Assembly: GCF_018139685.1 (NCBI RefSeq)
Contig: NZ_JAGSPN010000003.1
Location: 186,001 to 250,000, forward strand
Length of the DNA stretch: 64,000 nucleotides
Direction: 5' to 3'
Source: Cognatundibacterium luofuense
GTDB taxonomy: Bacteria > Pseudomonadota > Gammaproteobacteria > Burkholderiales > Burkholderiaceae_D
In this document: piece by piece, positions 43,723 to 51,985 of the stretch
Layout of the letters: each line of letters opens with the position of its first letter
How positions within the stretch are numbered: the first letter of the stretch is position 1
Program-made: the position numbers and the translations under genes
Notes under the pieces: generated by a model
What the model saw: the letters and a program-made list of their open reading frames with translations, nothing else
Database searches by the model: none
Told to the model about the DNA's origin: nothing

Positions 43723-46413
43723 ATGAAAAGCAAAACAGCAAACCGCAAACGGTTTGTGTTAACCAGTATCAGCCTCGCTGTTTTAACACTCGCAGCAGAG
43801 GTTCATGCACAAGAAACACAACGTGTCGAAGTTACCGGTTCATCGATTCGCCGGGTGGCAGCAGAAGCTTCTCTGCCGGTTACGATGGTCACTGGTGAAG
43901 AGCTGGAAAAACGTGGCATGACCACACTGGCTGATCTGATGATGGCATTGCCGGAATCAGCATCGCTGGCACCATCCAATGCCGGTTCCGGCACCAATAT
44001 CAATCTGCGCGGCCTCGGTGTCAACCGTACACTGGTGTTGCTGAATGGTCGTCGTATGGCGAATGAAGCAATCGCTGACGGGTATGCCAATCTGGATGTG
44101 ATACCGATGAGTGCAATTGCCCGCGTTGAAATTCTGCGGGACGGCGCATCTTCCATTTATGGTTCGGATGCAATTGGCGGTGTGGTTAACTTCATCACCA
44201 AGCGTTCATTCGAAGGGAAAACCATTTCCGCACAAATGGTGCAGCCGCAGAAAAACGGCGGCGCAGACGAGCAGCGCTTCAGCTCTACAGTGGGTTTCGG
44301 TAATCTGGAAAATGATGGCTGGAACTGGTACGCGACGGTTGACGGACACCGCCGCAGCCGCTTGCTGGCATCGGATCGTGCTGAACTGAGTACACCGGAA
44401 TTACTGACCAGTATCGGCCGTGCGCCGACGCTGGGCAGCGGCGGTTATGCAATGCCAGCCAACTTTACTACCGCTACTAACAAAACAGCTCAGAACCCTT
44501 ATTACGCGCAGGGCTGTGCCGCACCGTACTCAATTCAGGGCGCGAAAAATACCTGTATTCTGAATGCCAATTATTACGGTACGGCGCTGTATGCCAATGA
44601 GCAGCTGACTTTTTATACCCGCTTCACAAAACGCTTTAATGAAGATCACACGCTGACCGTCGATTACATGCGTGGTCAGGAATATATTCTGGGGACAAAA
44701 AACCCGAGTACCAGTCTGGCTGCAAACGGTGTGACTGCACAATTACCGTCAACCAGTAAATGGTATCCGGGCGGCAGTGGCGGTGTGCCTGCAGTGGCTG
44801 GTCTGAAGGGCGAACCGCTGACTGTGACATGGAGTGTCGCGGATCTCGGCGAAGCGACAACCAAAGATAAGCAGGTCAACCAGCGGATTGCTGTAAATGA
44901 TGAAGGGCGTCTGGGTGGCTGGGATTACAAACTCGGCTTTGTTTATGGCCACAGCCTGCGTGAAAATTATTATGACTCCGGCTATGTCAGCGGCCCCGGC
45001 TTACTGGCAGGTCTGGCGAACGGCAAGCTGAATCCTTTCGGCTTACAGGATGCAGCCGGTAAAGAATATCTGGCGAGCATTTCTGTTGACGGTGCAATGA
45101 ACCGTCATTCGGTCAGTACATTTACCGGCCTGGATCTGACAGGCTCACGTGAGCTGATGTCTCTGTCAGGCGGCCCGGCCATGCTGGCGATTGGCGCAGA
45201 TGTACATCGTGATACGAACGAAGATCAGAAGACAGATATCACATCCATCGTTACTTACGCGAATGCATCGCCGTCATATGCGAAGTCATCACGTAATGTG
45301 ATGGCAGCGTATGCAGAATTGGAATTGCCGGTAACGAAAACCCTGAACCTGAACGTGGCGGTACGTGACGATCATTTCAGTGATTTCGGGAACACGATTA
45401 ATCCGAAATTCAGCTTCCGTTATCAGCCGACGAAAGCAGTGATGTTCCGTGGCTCTGCAAATACCGGCTTCCGTGCGCCAACACTTTTCGACCGTTACGG
45501 ATATCGCTTACCGGGTGCAACCACCACCACGTCCGCAAAATGGGATGATCCGGTTCAGTGTCCGGGCGGCACCCCCGGTGTAGCAGGCACTGGTAAAGCG
45601 TTGCCGGGTCTTGTGGCATCGACAGTATGTAATACGACATTGCCAAAACAAACCGGTAGTAATGCAGATCTGCAACCGGAAAAATCCAAAGGCTACACAC
45701 TCGGTCTGGTGGTGGAACCCGTTAAAGATCTGATGATGTCTGCAGATTATTGGCACATCGAAATGAAAGATATGCTGGCGAATCTGCCGGAACAGGTGTA
45801 CTTCCTGAATCCGGAAAAATACGCCAGTTATTTTGTACGTAATCCGGATGGTTCTCTGGCTTATCTTAAAAACGTCACGATGAATCTGGGTGGGCAAAAA
45901 GCCAGCGGTATTGATGTGTCTTTATCGTATGCATTTCCAAAGACTGCACTGGGTAACTTTAAGGCACAACTGGATGGTACGTATCTGACTCAGTTCGATA
46001 ATCAGCTGGAGCCGGATGGTCCGTATATTCCAAACGTAGGACGTTTTGGCGCTGCCAGCAACGGTACAACATCCAGCATGCCGATTATTACTTTCCGCTG
46101 GAAGCATACGCTGACTTTATCCTGGAATCGCGGCGACTGGGGTTCACAGCTGACGCAAAACTTTAACACCGGATATCACGATCAGAATCTGGTGGCGGCA
46201 CAGTATTTCCGCGACATCGAATCTTATGCAGTGTGGAACTGGACTGTCAGCTATCGTGGTTTCAAAAACACGACGATTTCTGCCGGTATTACTAATCTGC
46301 TGGATGCAAAACCGCCTGTGACCAACCATAACGCTTACACCTTTGGTTATCTGAGCAGTGCAGCAAGCCCGATTGGCCGCGCATTTAATGCACGTCTGAC
46401 TTACAACTTCTGA
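43723..46413 (+). CDS. TonB-dependent outer-membrane receptor, probable oligogalacturonide importer
   Basis: 896 residues with a signal peptide ending VHAQ (about residue 29). The plug domain follows (RVEVTGSSIRR, NLRGLGVNRTLVLLNGRRMA, GASSIYGSDAIGGVVNFIT). The 22-strand barrel ends in the canonical C-terminal ...RLTYNF with a final Phe. AGGAG lies before the ATG. It belongs to the large GSSIRR-type group that imports carbohydrates. Position at the head of the pectinase genes makes pectin oligomers the likely cargo (inference). Confidence 0.9.
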   Translation: MKSKTANRKRFVLTSISLAVLTLAAEVHAQETQRVEVTGSSIRRVAAEASLPVTMVTGEELEKRGMTTLADLMMALPESASLAPSNAGSGTNINLRGLGVNRTLVLLNGRRMANEAIADGYANLDVIPMSAIARVEILRDGASSIYGSDAIGGVVNFITKRSFEGKTISAQMVQPQKNGGADEQRFSSTVGFGNLENDGWNWYATVDGHRRSRLLASDRAELSTPELLTSIGRAPTLGSGGYAMPANFTTATNKTAQNPYYAQGCAAPYSIQGAKNTCILNANYYGTALYANEQLTFYTRFTKRFNEDHTLTVDYMRGQEYILGTKNPSTSLAANGVTAQLPSTSKWYPGGSGGVPAVAGLKGEPLTVTWSVADLGEATTKDKQVNQRIAVNDEGRLGGWDYKLGFVYGHSLRENYYDSGYVSGPGLLAGLANGKLNPFGLQDAAGKEYLASISVDGAMNRHSVSTFTGLDLTGSRELMSLSGGPAMLAIGADVHRDTNEDQKTDITSIVTYANASPSYAKSSRNVMAAYAELELPVTKTLNLNVAVRDDHFSDFGNTINPKFSFRYQPTKAVMFRGSANTGFRAPTLFDRYGYRLPGATTTTSAKWDDPVQCPGGTPGVAGTGKALPGLVASTVCNTTLPKQTGSNADLQPEKSKGYTLGLVVEPVKDLMMSADYWHIEMKDMLANLPEQVYFLNPEKYASYFVRNPDGSLAYLKNVTMNLGGQKASGIDVSLSYAFPKTALGNFKAQLDGTYLTQFDNQLEPDGPYIPNVGRFGAASNGTTSSMPIITFRWKHTLTLSWNRGDWGSQLTQNFNTGYHDQNLVAAQYFRDIESYAVWNWTVSYRGFKNTTISAGITNLLDAKPPVTNHNAYTFGYLSSAASPIGRAFNARLTYNF

Positions 46414-46462
46414 CCGGCCACCCCTCCGGTCTGAGGCCGGAGGGCGTCACAGGAATGATGAT

Positions 46463-48334
46463 ATGAATGAACTGATGAATCCGAAACGCCGTACCCTGAT
46501 TCAGGCGGCATCTGCAGCAGGCTTATGGGTGGGAGCGGGAATGCAGGCAGCCAGCGCTGCCAGCACGCTGAAAGCTGACCCGTGGAAGCAAGCGCAGACA
46601 ATTATCGACCGCTTTGCACGTCCAATCCGTTTTCGCAAAGAAGATTTTCCGATTACCGGCTATGGCGCAAAAGCCTGCGAGGTGAAACCTGTTGAAGCAT
46701 GGGTTTCTTTTGTTGACCGTAAAACGCTGGAAACGCCGGTGGATGGCGCACATGATTGCTATCCGGCGATTCGTGCAGCGATCGAAGCATGCAATAAAGC
46801 CGGTGGCGGACGTGTACTGATTCCCGCTGGCAACTGGTTTTGCGCCGGGCCGATTGTTTTACTGTCGAATGTGAACGTGCATTTACAGGCGGGTGCCCAT
46901 GTCTACTTCAGTAACCGGCCCGAAGATTACGCGAAGTATGGTGAATTCGATTGCGGTCCGCGTGGAAAACTGGCGATGACACGCTGGGAAGGAAATGATT
47001 GCCTGAATTACTCCTCGATGATTTACGCGATTGGTCAGCGCAATATCGCATTGACCGGTGATGACTGGACAGCGATTCTGGACGGACAGGCAGGTGTGAA
47101 TTTCCCCGGCAGTGAGTACTGCTGGTGGTCGTGGAAAGGCCGTGAAAAACCAAGCTCTGCCGGTGATATCGCGCCCGGTGGCGGTAACTGGGTCAGACAT
47201 CAGAAAGGTGAAACTGAAGTTTCACTGAATCCGCTGAATCCTGCGTCGCTGGCTGAAGTTGCACCGCATCTCAGTGAAGAAAAAATCCGCTTCATTCAGG
47301 GAGAAGGCGATAAATGGCGCCGCGATTCAAATTATCTGCGTGCGCTGGCAGAAGCCGGTGTACCTGCGAATAAGCGTGTATTCGGCATTGGCCATTTTCT
47401 GAGGCCGCATATGGTGCAGGTCATTAATTGCACCAATGTCCTGTTTCAGGGCTACCAGCTGACCAATTCGCCGTTCTGGCAGCACAATCCGGTGGGTTGC
47501 CGGAATGTGCATGTGAAAGGTATTTACGCGAACAGTATTGGTCCGAACAGCGACGGCTTTGATCCTGAATCCTGTGAATACGTGCTGATCGAAGATTCAA
47601 CCTTTGATACCGGTGACGATTGTATTGCGGTTGACTCCGGTAAAGGCCCTGACATTCAGTATGGCCCGTCAAAAAACATCGTGGTTCAGAATTGTAAGAT
47701 GCACAGCGGTCACGGCGCGATGACCTTTGGCAGCATTATGTCCGGCGGAATCGAAAATGTGTTTGCGCAGAATCTGGTATTCGAAAACAGTCACTGGAAA
47801 ACAGATCCGCTGAATATTGCCATTCGCCTTAAATCCAATATGAGCCGCGGCGGTTATCTGAAAAATTTACATATCCGGAATATTCAGATTCCGAATGGTA
47901 TCCGCACCACACCGGCATTTTATTCAACCCTGCCCGGATCGCTGATTCCGAACAAATCTGTGGCAACCTCTGCCGGTGGGATTATCACGATCGACTGCGG
48001 CTATGATCCGGTAAATGACAATGTCAGAACAAGGCCGCCGGTTGTTCAGGACGTGCATATTTCGAATGTGCAGGTTGGGAACGTGGATACCGGAAAAGGG
48101 CAATTCTCCTGCTATCAGGCAATTGTGATTCTTGGCCCGGTTGCCAGTGATTACAACGGCCCCGCCAGCCCGCCACCGCATATTGTTCCGGTGAAAAATA
48201 TCACGATTTCTGATTGCAATCTGGGTAATCCGGTCAATAGTGAGCAGCCGCTGTATTTGTATAACGTACGCGATCTGACACTGAAAAATGTCCGTATCGG
48301 TAATACCGTTCACAACAAAACCCTCTCTGCTTAA
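46463..48334 (+). CDS. GH28 polygalacturonase-like enzyme, Tat-exported (paralogue A)
   Basis: 623 residues. A twin-arginine signal (PKRRTLIQAASAAGLW, about 7-22) leads to a GH28 beta-helix. The catalytic set is visible: N-S-D (NSDGFDPES, about 362), the DD pair (FDTGDDCIAV, about 384), the HG motif (SGHGAMTFGS, about 415) and R-x-K (IRLKSN, about 454). An N-terminal extension and a long insert (about 220-320) make it larger than simple polygalacturonases. Compared with paralogue B it has AVDSGKG for AIKAGKN and GSIMSGG for GSEMAGG, two changes beside the active site. AGGA is eight bases before the ATG; the gene follows the TonB receptor by 49 bases. Confidence 0.87.
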   Translation: MNELMNPKRRTLIQAASAAGLWVGAGMQAASAASTLKADPWKQAQTIIDRFARPIRFRKEDFPITGYGAKACEVKPVEAWVSFVDRKTLETPVDGAHDCYPAIRAAIEACNKAGGGRVLIPAGNWFCAGPIVLLSNVNVHLQAGAHVYFSNRPEDYAKYGEFDCGPRGKLAMTRWEGNDCLNYSSMIYAIGQRNIALTGDDWTAILDGQAGVNFPGSEYCWWSWKGREKPSSAGDIAPGGGNWVRHQKGETEVSLNPLNPASLAEVAPHLSEEKIRFIQGEGDKWRRDSNYLRALAEAGVPANKRVFGIGHFLRPHMVQVINCTNVLFQGYQLTNSPFWQHNPVGCRNVHVKGIYANSIGPNSDGFDPESCEYVLIEDSTFDTGDDCIAVDSGKGPDIQYGPSKNIVVQNCKMHSGHGAMTFGSIMSGGIENVFAQNLVFENSHWKTDPLNIAIRLKSNMSRGGYLKNLHIRNIQIPNGIRTTPAFYSTLPGSLIPNKSVATSAGGIITIDCGYDPVNDNVRTRPPVVQDVHISNVQVGNVDTGKGQFSCYQAIVILGPVASDYNGPASPPPHIVPVKNITISDCNLGNPVNSEQPLYLYNVRDLTLKNVRIGNTVHNKTLSA

Positions 48335-48354
48335 GATTTTCTCACGGTGAGTTC

Positions 48355-48380
48355 GAGCCTCCTTCGCGAGGCTCTTTTTT
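48355..48380 (+). terminator. Internal rho-independent terminator in the pectinase gene series
   Basis: GAGCCTC-CTTCGC-GAGGCTC followed by six T, ending 12 bases before the ATG of the acetylesterase gene. There is no room for a normal promoter between it and that ATG, so the next three genes depend on read-through, or on a promoter that overlaps it or lies further upstream. Confidence 0.85.
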
Positions 48381-48392
48381 CGGATATACGCT

Positions 48393-49217
48393 ATGCAAAT
48401 CAGATTTTTTAACCGGCTTTCCGGCTGGTGCAGTTTGATTCCGGCGCTGATGTTACTGAGTGCCTGTCAGAGTGCAGCAAACATTACGACGCCAGTCAGT
48501 GCGCAATCGCAGACACTGATTCTGGTTGGTGACTCCACGATGGCTTCTAACAGCGGATATGGTAATGCGCTGTGCGCACAGTTCAGCTTGCCTGTGTCTT
48601 GTCTGAACCTTGCAAAAGGTGGTCGCAGTTCAGGCAGTTACCGCGCCGAAGGCTCCTGGGAACAGGTGATGAAAACGCTCAAGGCTTTACCCGCAGGGCA
48701 GCAAGGCATCGTACTTCTGCAATTTGGCCACAATGATCAGCCGGGTAAGCCGGGACGTTCGACTGATCTGCAAACGGAGTATCCGGTCAATTTGCAGGGA
48801 TACATTCGTGATGTACGCGCCGTCGGTGGAGACATTGTGCTGGTCACACCACTTGCACGCCGCACTTTTAAAGACGGGATATTGCCAAATGATTTACGCC
48901 CCTGGGCGCTTTCCATGATTGCCGTTGCAGCGCAGGAAAAAGTCGCGCTGATTGACTTGAATATGCACAGTCACCAGCTACTGAGCCAGATGGGACAGGA
49001 TGAAGCGGATACGCTGGCAATGGTACCCAAACCGGTTTTGGTAACGCCTGCAGGCGGAAATGCGGCCACGGAACCGCAGGGGGCACCAAAAAGTGCATTT
49101 GACCGCACACATGTTGGCGTGAAAGGTGCGGAATTGTTTTCGGGGATGGTTGTACGTGAACTGGTCAGCATCAGACCGTCGCTGGCATCTTCACTGATAC
49201 AGAAAGGCGAGAAATGA
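48393..49217 (+). CDS. Rhamnogalacturonan acetylesterase-like SGNH hydrolase (CE12)
   Basis: 274 residues, a lipoprotein by its lipobox LLSAC (Cys25). The SGNH blocks are all present: Ser48 in GDSTMAS, Gly in GGRSS (76-80), Asn114 in FGHNDQ, and Asp237/His240 in FDRTHVG. This is the rhamnogalacturonan-acetylesterase type, which removes acetyl groups from pectin so that hydrolases can act. No clear ribosome site precedes the ATG, which sits 12 bases after a terminator. Its stop overlaps the next ATG (ATGA). Confidence 0.88.
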   Translation: MQIRFFNRLSGWCSLIPALMLLSACQSAANITTPVSAQSQTLILVGDSTMASNSGYGNALCAQFSLPVSCLNLAKGGRSSGSYRAEGSWEQVMKTLKALPAGQQGIVLLQFGHNDQPGKPGRSTDLQTEYPVNLQGYIRDVRAVGGDIVLVTPLARRTFKDGILPNDLRPWALSMIAVAAQEKVALIDLNMHSHQLLSQMGQDEADTLAMVPKPVLVTPAGGNAATEPQGAPKSAFDRTHVGVKGAELFSGMVVRELVSIRPSLASSLIQKGEK

Positions 49218-51985
49218 AGAAACGATTATATGCCAGTCCTGCGGCTGCCTTCTTACTGCTTCTTCAGTGTCTGACTGTTCAGGCACAAGACAGCCGTCAG
49301 GTGAAAGAGCCGGTTGTACCGCCGGTTTGCCAGTGGATTGGCGCAAAACTGAATCATGAGCAGGTCAATGTTCAACAAGGTAATGCACCGGATACGCAGC
49401 GTCTGCAAGCAGCAATTGATCAGTGCAGCGCCGGTCAGGCAGTCAGGCTGACTGCCGCCGGAAATAACCGCGCATTTCTGGCGGGGGCTTTACGCCTCAA
49501 GCCCGGCGTATCTTTGCTGATAGATGGCGGCGTAACCTTATTTGCCTCACGTTTTCCTGCAGATTTTGACCGTGGTACCGGAAGCTGCGGCAGCAATGAT
49601 GAAAAAGGGCGCGGATGTTTTCCGTTTATTCTGATGGAAAAATCAGCACATGCAGGTATTTATGGTGATGGTGTGATTGACGGGCAGGGCGGCAGAAAAA
49701 TGCTCGGTTCTTCGGAAAGCTGGTGGGAACTTGCCCGCCGCGCACAGCGCGAGGACAAACATCAGAACGTACCGCGTCTGATCGAAATTCAGCAATCTGA
49801 AGATATCGCGCTGCACCGGATCTGGCTGAAAAATTCAGCTAATTTTCATGTCACTATCACGCGCACTGACGGTTTAACCGCCTGGGGAATTCATATTGAT
49901 ACGCCGTCGGATGCGCGTAATACCGATGGTTTTGATCCTGTATCTTCGCGCAATATCACCCTGACACGAAGTTACATCCGCACGGGCGATGACAATGTGG
50001 CGATCAAAGCCGGCAATCAGGGACTAACGGAAAACATCAGCATTACCGATAATCATTTTTACAGCGGTCACGGAATGTCCATCGGTAGCGAAACGAATGG
50101 TGGTGTACGCAATATTCTGGTCAGAAATTTATCAATCGATGGTGCGACTTCCGGCTTGCGGATTAAGAGTGATGTGTCACGTGGTGGTTTGGTTGAACAG
50201 GTGAAGTATGAACAGATTTGTGTTCGCAACAGTAAAGCCCCGCTAGACTTCGACAGTTTTTACGGTAAGCGTGCACAGGGAAATGCACTCCCGCTGTATC
50301 AGAATATTCAGCTTGATAAAGTCTTTGTGCTGACCCCGGGAAAACTGATTTTCCGCGGACTGGATGCTGACCATGTGATGCGCGTCAAAGCAAAAACACT
50401 GAAGCTGTCTGGTAACAGCACCATCACAGCACAGCATGTCAGTCTGGAAGCTGATGACAGTGATCTGAATAGCCAGTTCGCTTTGCAACCGGGTGGTGAT
50501 CTTTCGGCGACCACAGCTTGTAAAGTTGCGTTCGCAGAATATCCGAATTCTGATGCCGGTGTACGGCGACCTCAGCTAAACCCCGAGCAGGCGGCATATT
50601 ACTCGATGGAGAATGTGCTTGGATTTGCCGGATTGCCGGGCAAAGAGATTGCTGATCCCTGGAATCCGCTGGCTGATCCGATTGCTAAGGTGGGTCAGTT
50701 TGTACCAGACTATATTGTGAGCCAGACGCGCAAGCCGGATGGCGTAAAAGTTTTCCGGCATTTGCAGGACGCATTTAATCGTCTGATTCTGGATTCGCAA
50801 AAACCACAGCAGGCTGCATCCGATCCTGTGCGCAAGCGCTTGTATATCGAAATTGAACCCGGTGTTTACGAAGGCCTTGCTTATTTACCGGAGACGCCGC
50901 TACCTGTGACCGTGACGGGACACGGCAGTCAGCAAACCCGTCTGCGCTCTGCACCGGAAGCCGCAATGACCGGCGAACAGTTTGCTGCGCTTTACGATGC
51001 ACAGTTTCAGGATGCACCGGCAGCTGTTCTGGCAATGGTGGACAGTGTCAGACGGAGGCCGGTCATCGGTACTTTTGGCACGCCGGTACTCTGGGTAAAA
51101 AGTCAGGCCTTTCAGATGCGTGATATCACGGTAGAGAACAGTTATAACCGTGACGGCACTGCATATAAGCCCGGTTGTCAGGGCGCTGCCTGTGAAGGTG
51201 AGGGGGTATTTGCCAAGATGAATATGGTTCACCATCAGGCTCTGGCACTGATGACAGACGGTGTTGATCGTGCGCAGTTTGAGCAGGTTCAGTTGCTTGG
51301 CTTGCAGGACACCTTGTATATGCGTGCAGGCACTGACGGAAAAACGGCGCGTAACTTTTTTTATCGCAGTCTGATAGAGGGGGACGTGGACTACATCTTT
51401 GGCGATGCGACAGCCTATTTTCTCGAAAGCGAAATCCGCTCAGTCGGTACCCGAACCACCTCGTATGCAGTTGCACCGAATACTAATCTGATGACGCGCT
51501 ATGGTTTTGTATTCAACCAGAGTCGTTTCACCAGCGATCACAGCGTGAATGCAAGAGCAGGCCGCTTTTATCTGGCCAGACAGTGGTTCAGCAATCAGAA
51601 ATGTACGCCGTATGACCGGGTGCCGCTGGATGGATATCGCTGTGTTATCGGCAACGTCAATCAGTTCAACAGTCCCGCTGGCAGCATTACCCGTGCGACG
51701 CTCGAAACCGTGGGGAAAATGGTGGTGATGAACTCGGAAATCGGGCCGCATATTCAACCGGTGACGCCATGGTCAGACTGGAATAAACGCGGAACGCTGC
51801 CATATCGTCCTGCGCAAACGACGATTGCCGAATATTTTGCCAATTTACGTACAGCCGGTATTGATCCTGTGCGTGACCTTGGCTACAGCCTCCCTTTACC
51901 TGACGGCATCATTCTCGGTGAATTTCATAATATCGCAGGTGAGCCATCTGCTATCCCGGCAACAATGAAAAAGGAAAAACCATGA
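49214..51985 (+). CDS. Fused polygalacturonase (GH28) and pectin methylesterase (CE8)
   Basis: 923 residues with a signal peptide (ending VQAQ, about 25). The GH28 domain, about 35-470, has NTDGFDP (235), TGDDNVAIKAG (257), SGHGMSIGSE (283) and LRIKSD (315). The CE8 domain, about 500-910, has EIEPGVYEG, HHQALAL, the Asp in GLQDTLYM (about 696), the Asp in DVDYIFGD (about 723) and the Arg in FYLARQW (about 785; usually LGRPW). All catalytic residues of both families are present. One secreted protein can thus remove methyl esters and cut the exposed polygalacturonate. It is translationally coupled at both ends (ATGA overlaps). Confidence 0.9.
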   Translation: MKKRLYASPAAAFLLLLQCLTVQAQDSRQVKEPVVPPVCQWIGAKLNHEQVNVQQGNAPDTQRLQAAIDQCSAGQAVRLTAAGNNRAFLAGALRLKPGVSLLIDGGVTLFASRFPADFDRGTGSCGSNDEKGRGCFPFILMEKSAHAGIYGDGVIDGQGGRKMLGSSESWWELARRAQREDKHQNVPRLIEIQQSEDIALHRIWLKNSANFHVTITRTDGLTAWGIHIDTPSDARNTDGFDPVSSRNITLTRSYIRTGDDNVAIKAGNQGLTENISITDNHFYSGHGMSIGSETNGGVRNILVRNLSIDGATSGLRIKSDVSRGGLVEQVKYEQICVRNSKAPLDFDSFYGKRAQGNALPLYQNIQLDKVFVLTPGKLIFRGLDADHVMRVKAKTLKLSGNSTITAQHVSLEADDSDLNSQFALQPGGDLSATTACKVAFAEYPNSDAGVRRPQLNPEQAAYYSMENVLGFAGLPGKEIADPWNPLADPIAKVGQFVPDYIVSQTRKPDGVKVFRHLQDAFNRLILDSQKPQQAASDPVRKRLYIEIEPGVYEGLAYLPETPLPVTVTGHGSQQTRLRSAPEAAMTGEQFAALYDAQFQDAPAAVLAMVDSVRRRPVIGTFGTPVLWVKSQAFQMRDITVENSYNRDGTAYKPGCQGAACEGEGVFAKMNMVHHQALALMTDGVDRAQFEQVQLLGLQDTLYMRAGTDGKTARNFFYRSLIEGDVDYIFGDATAYFLESEIRSVGTRTTSYAVAPNTNLMTRYGFVFNQSRFTSDHSVNARAGRFYLARQWFSNQKCTPYDRVPLDGYRCVIGNVNQFNSPAGSITRATLETVGKMVVMNSEIGPHIQPVTPWSDWNKRGTLPYRPAQTTIAEYFANLRTAGIDPVRDLGYSLPLPDGIILGEFHNIAGEPSAIPATMKKEKP

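Noticed and set aside
43490-43741. 83-residue minus-strand frame in the receptor leader
   Set aside because: No ribosome site or family; overlaps the receptor start and the hairpins of the leader.
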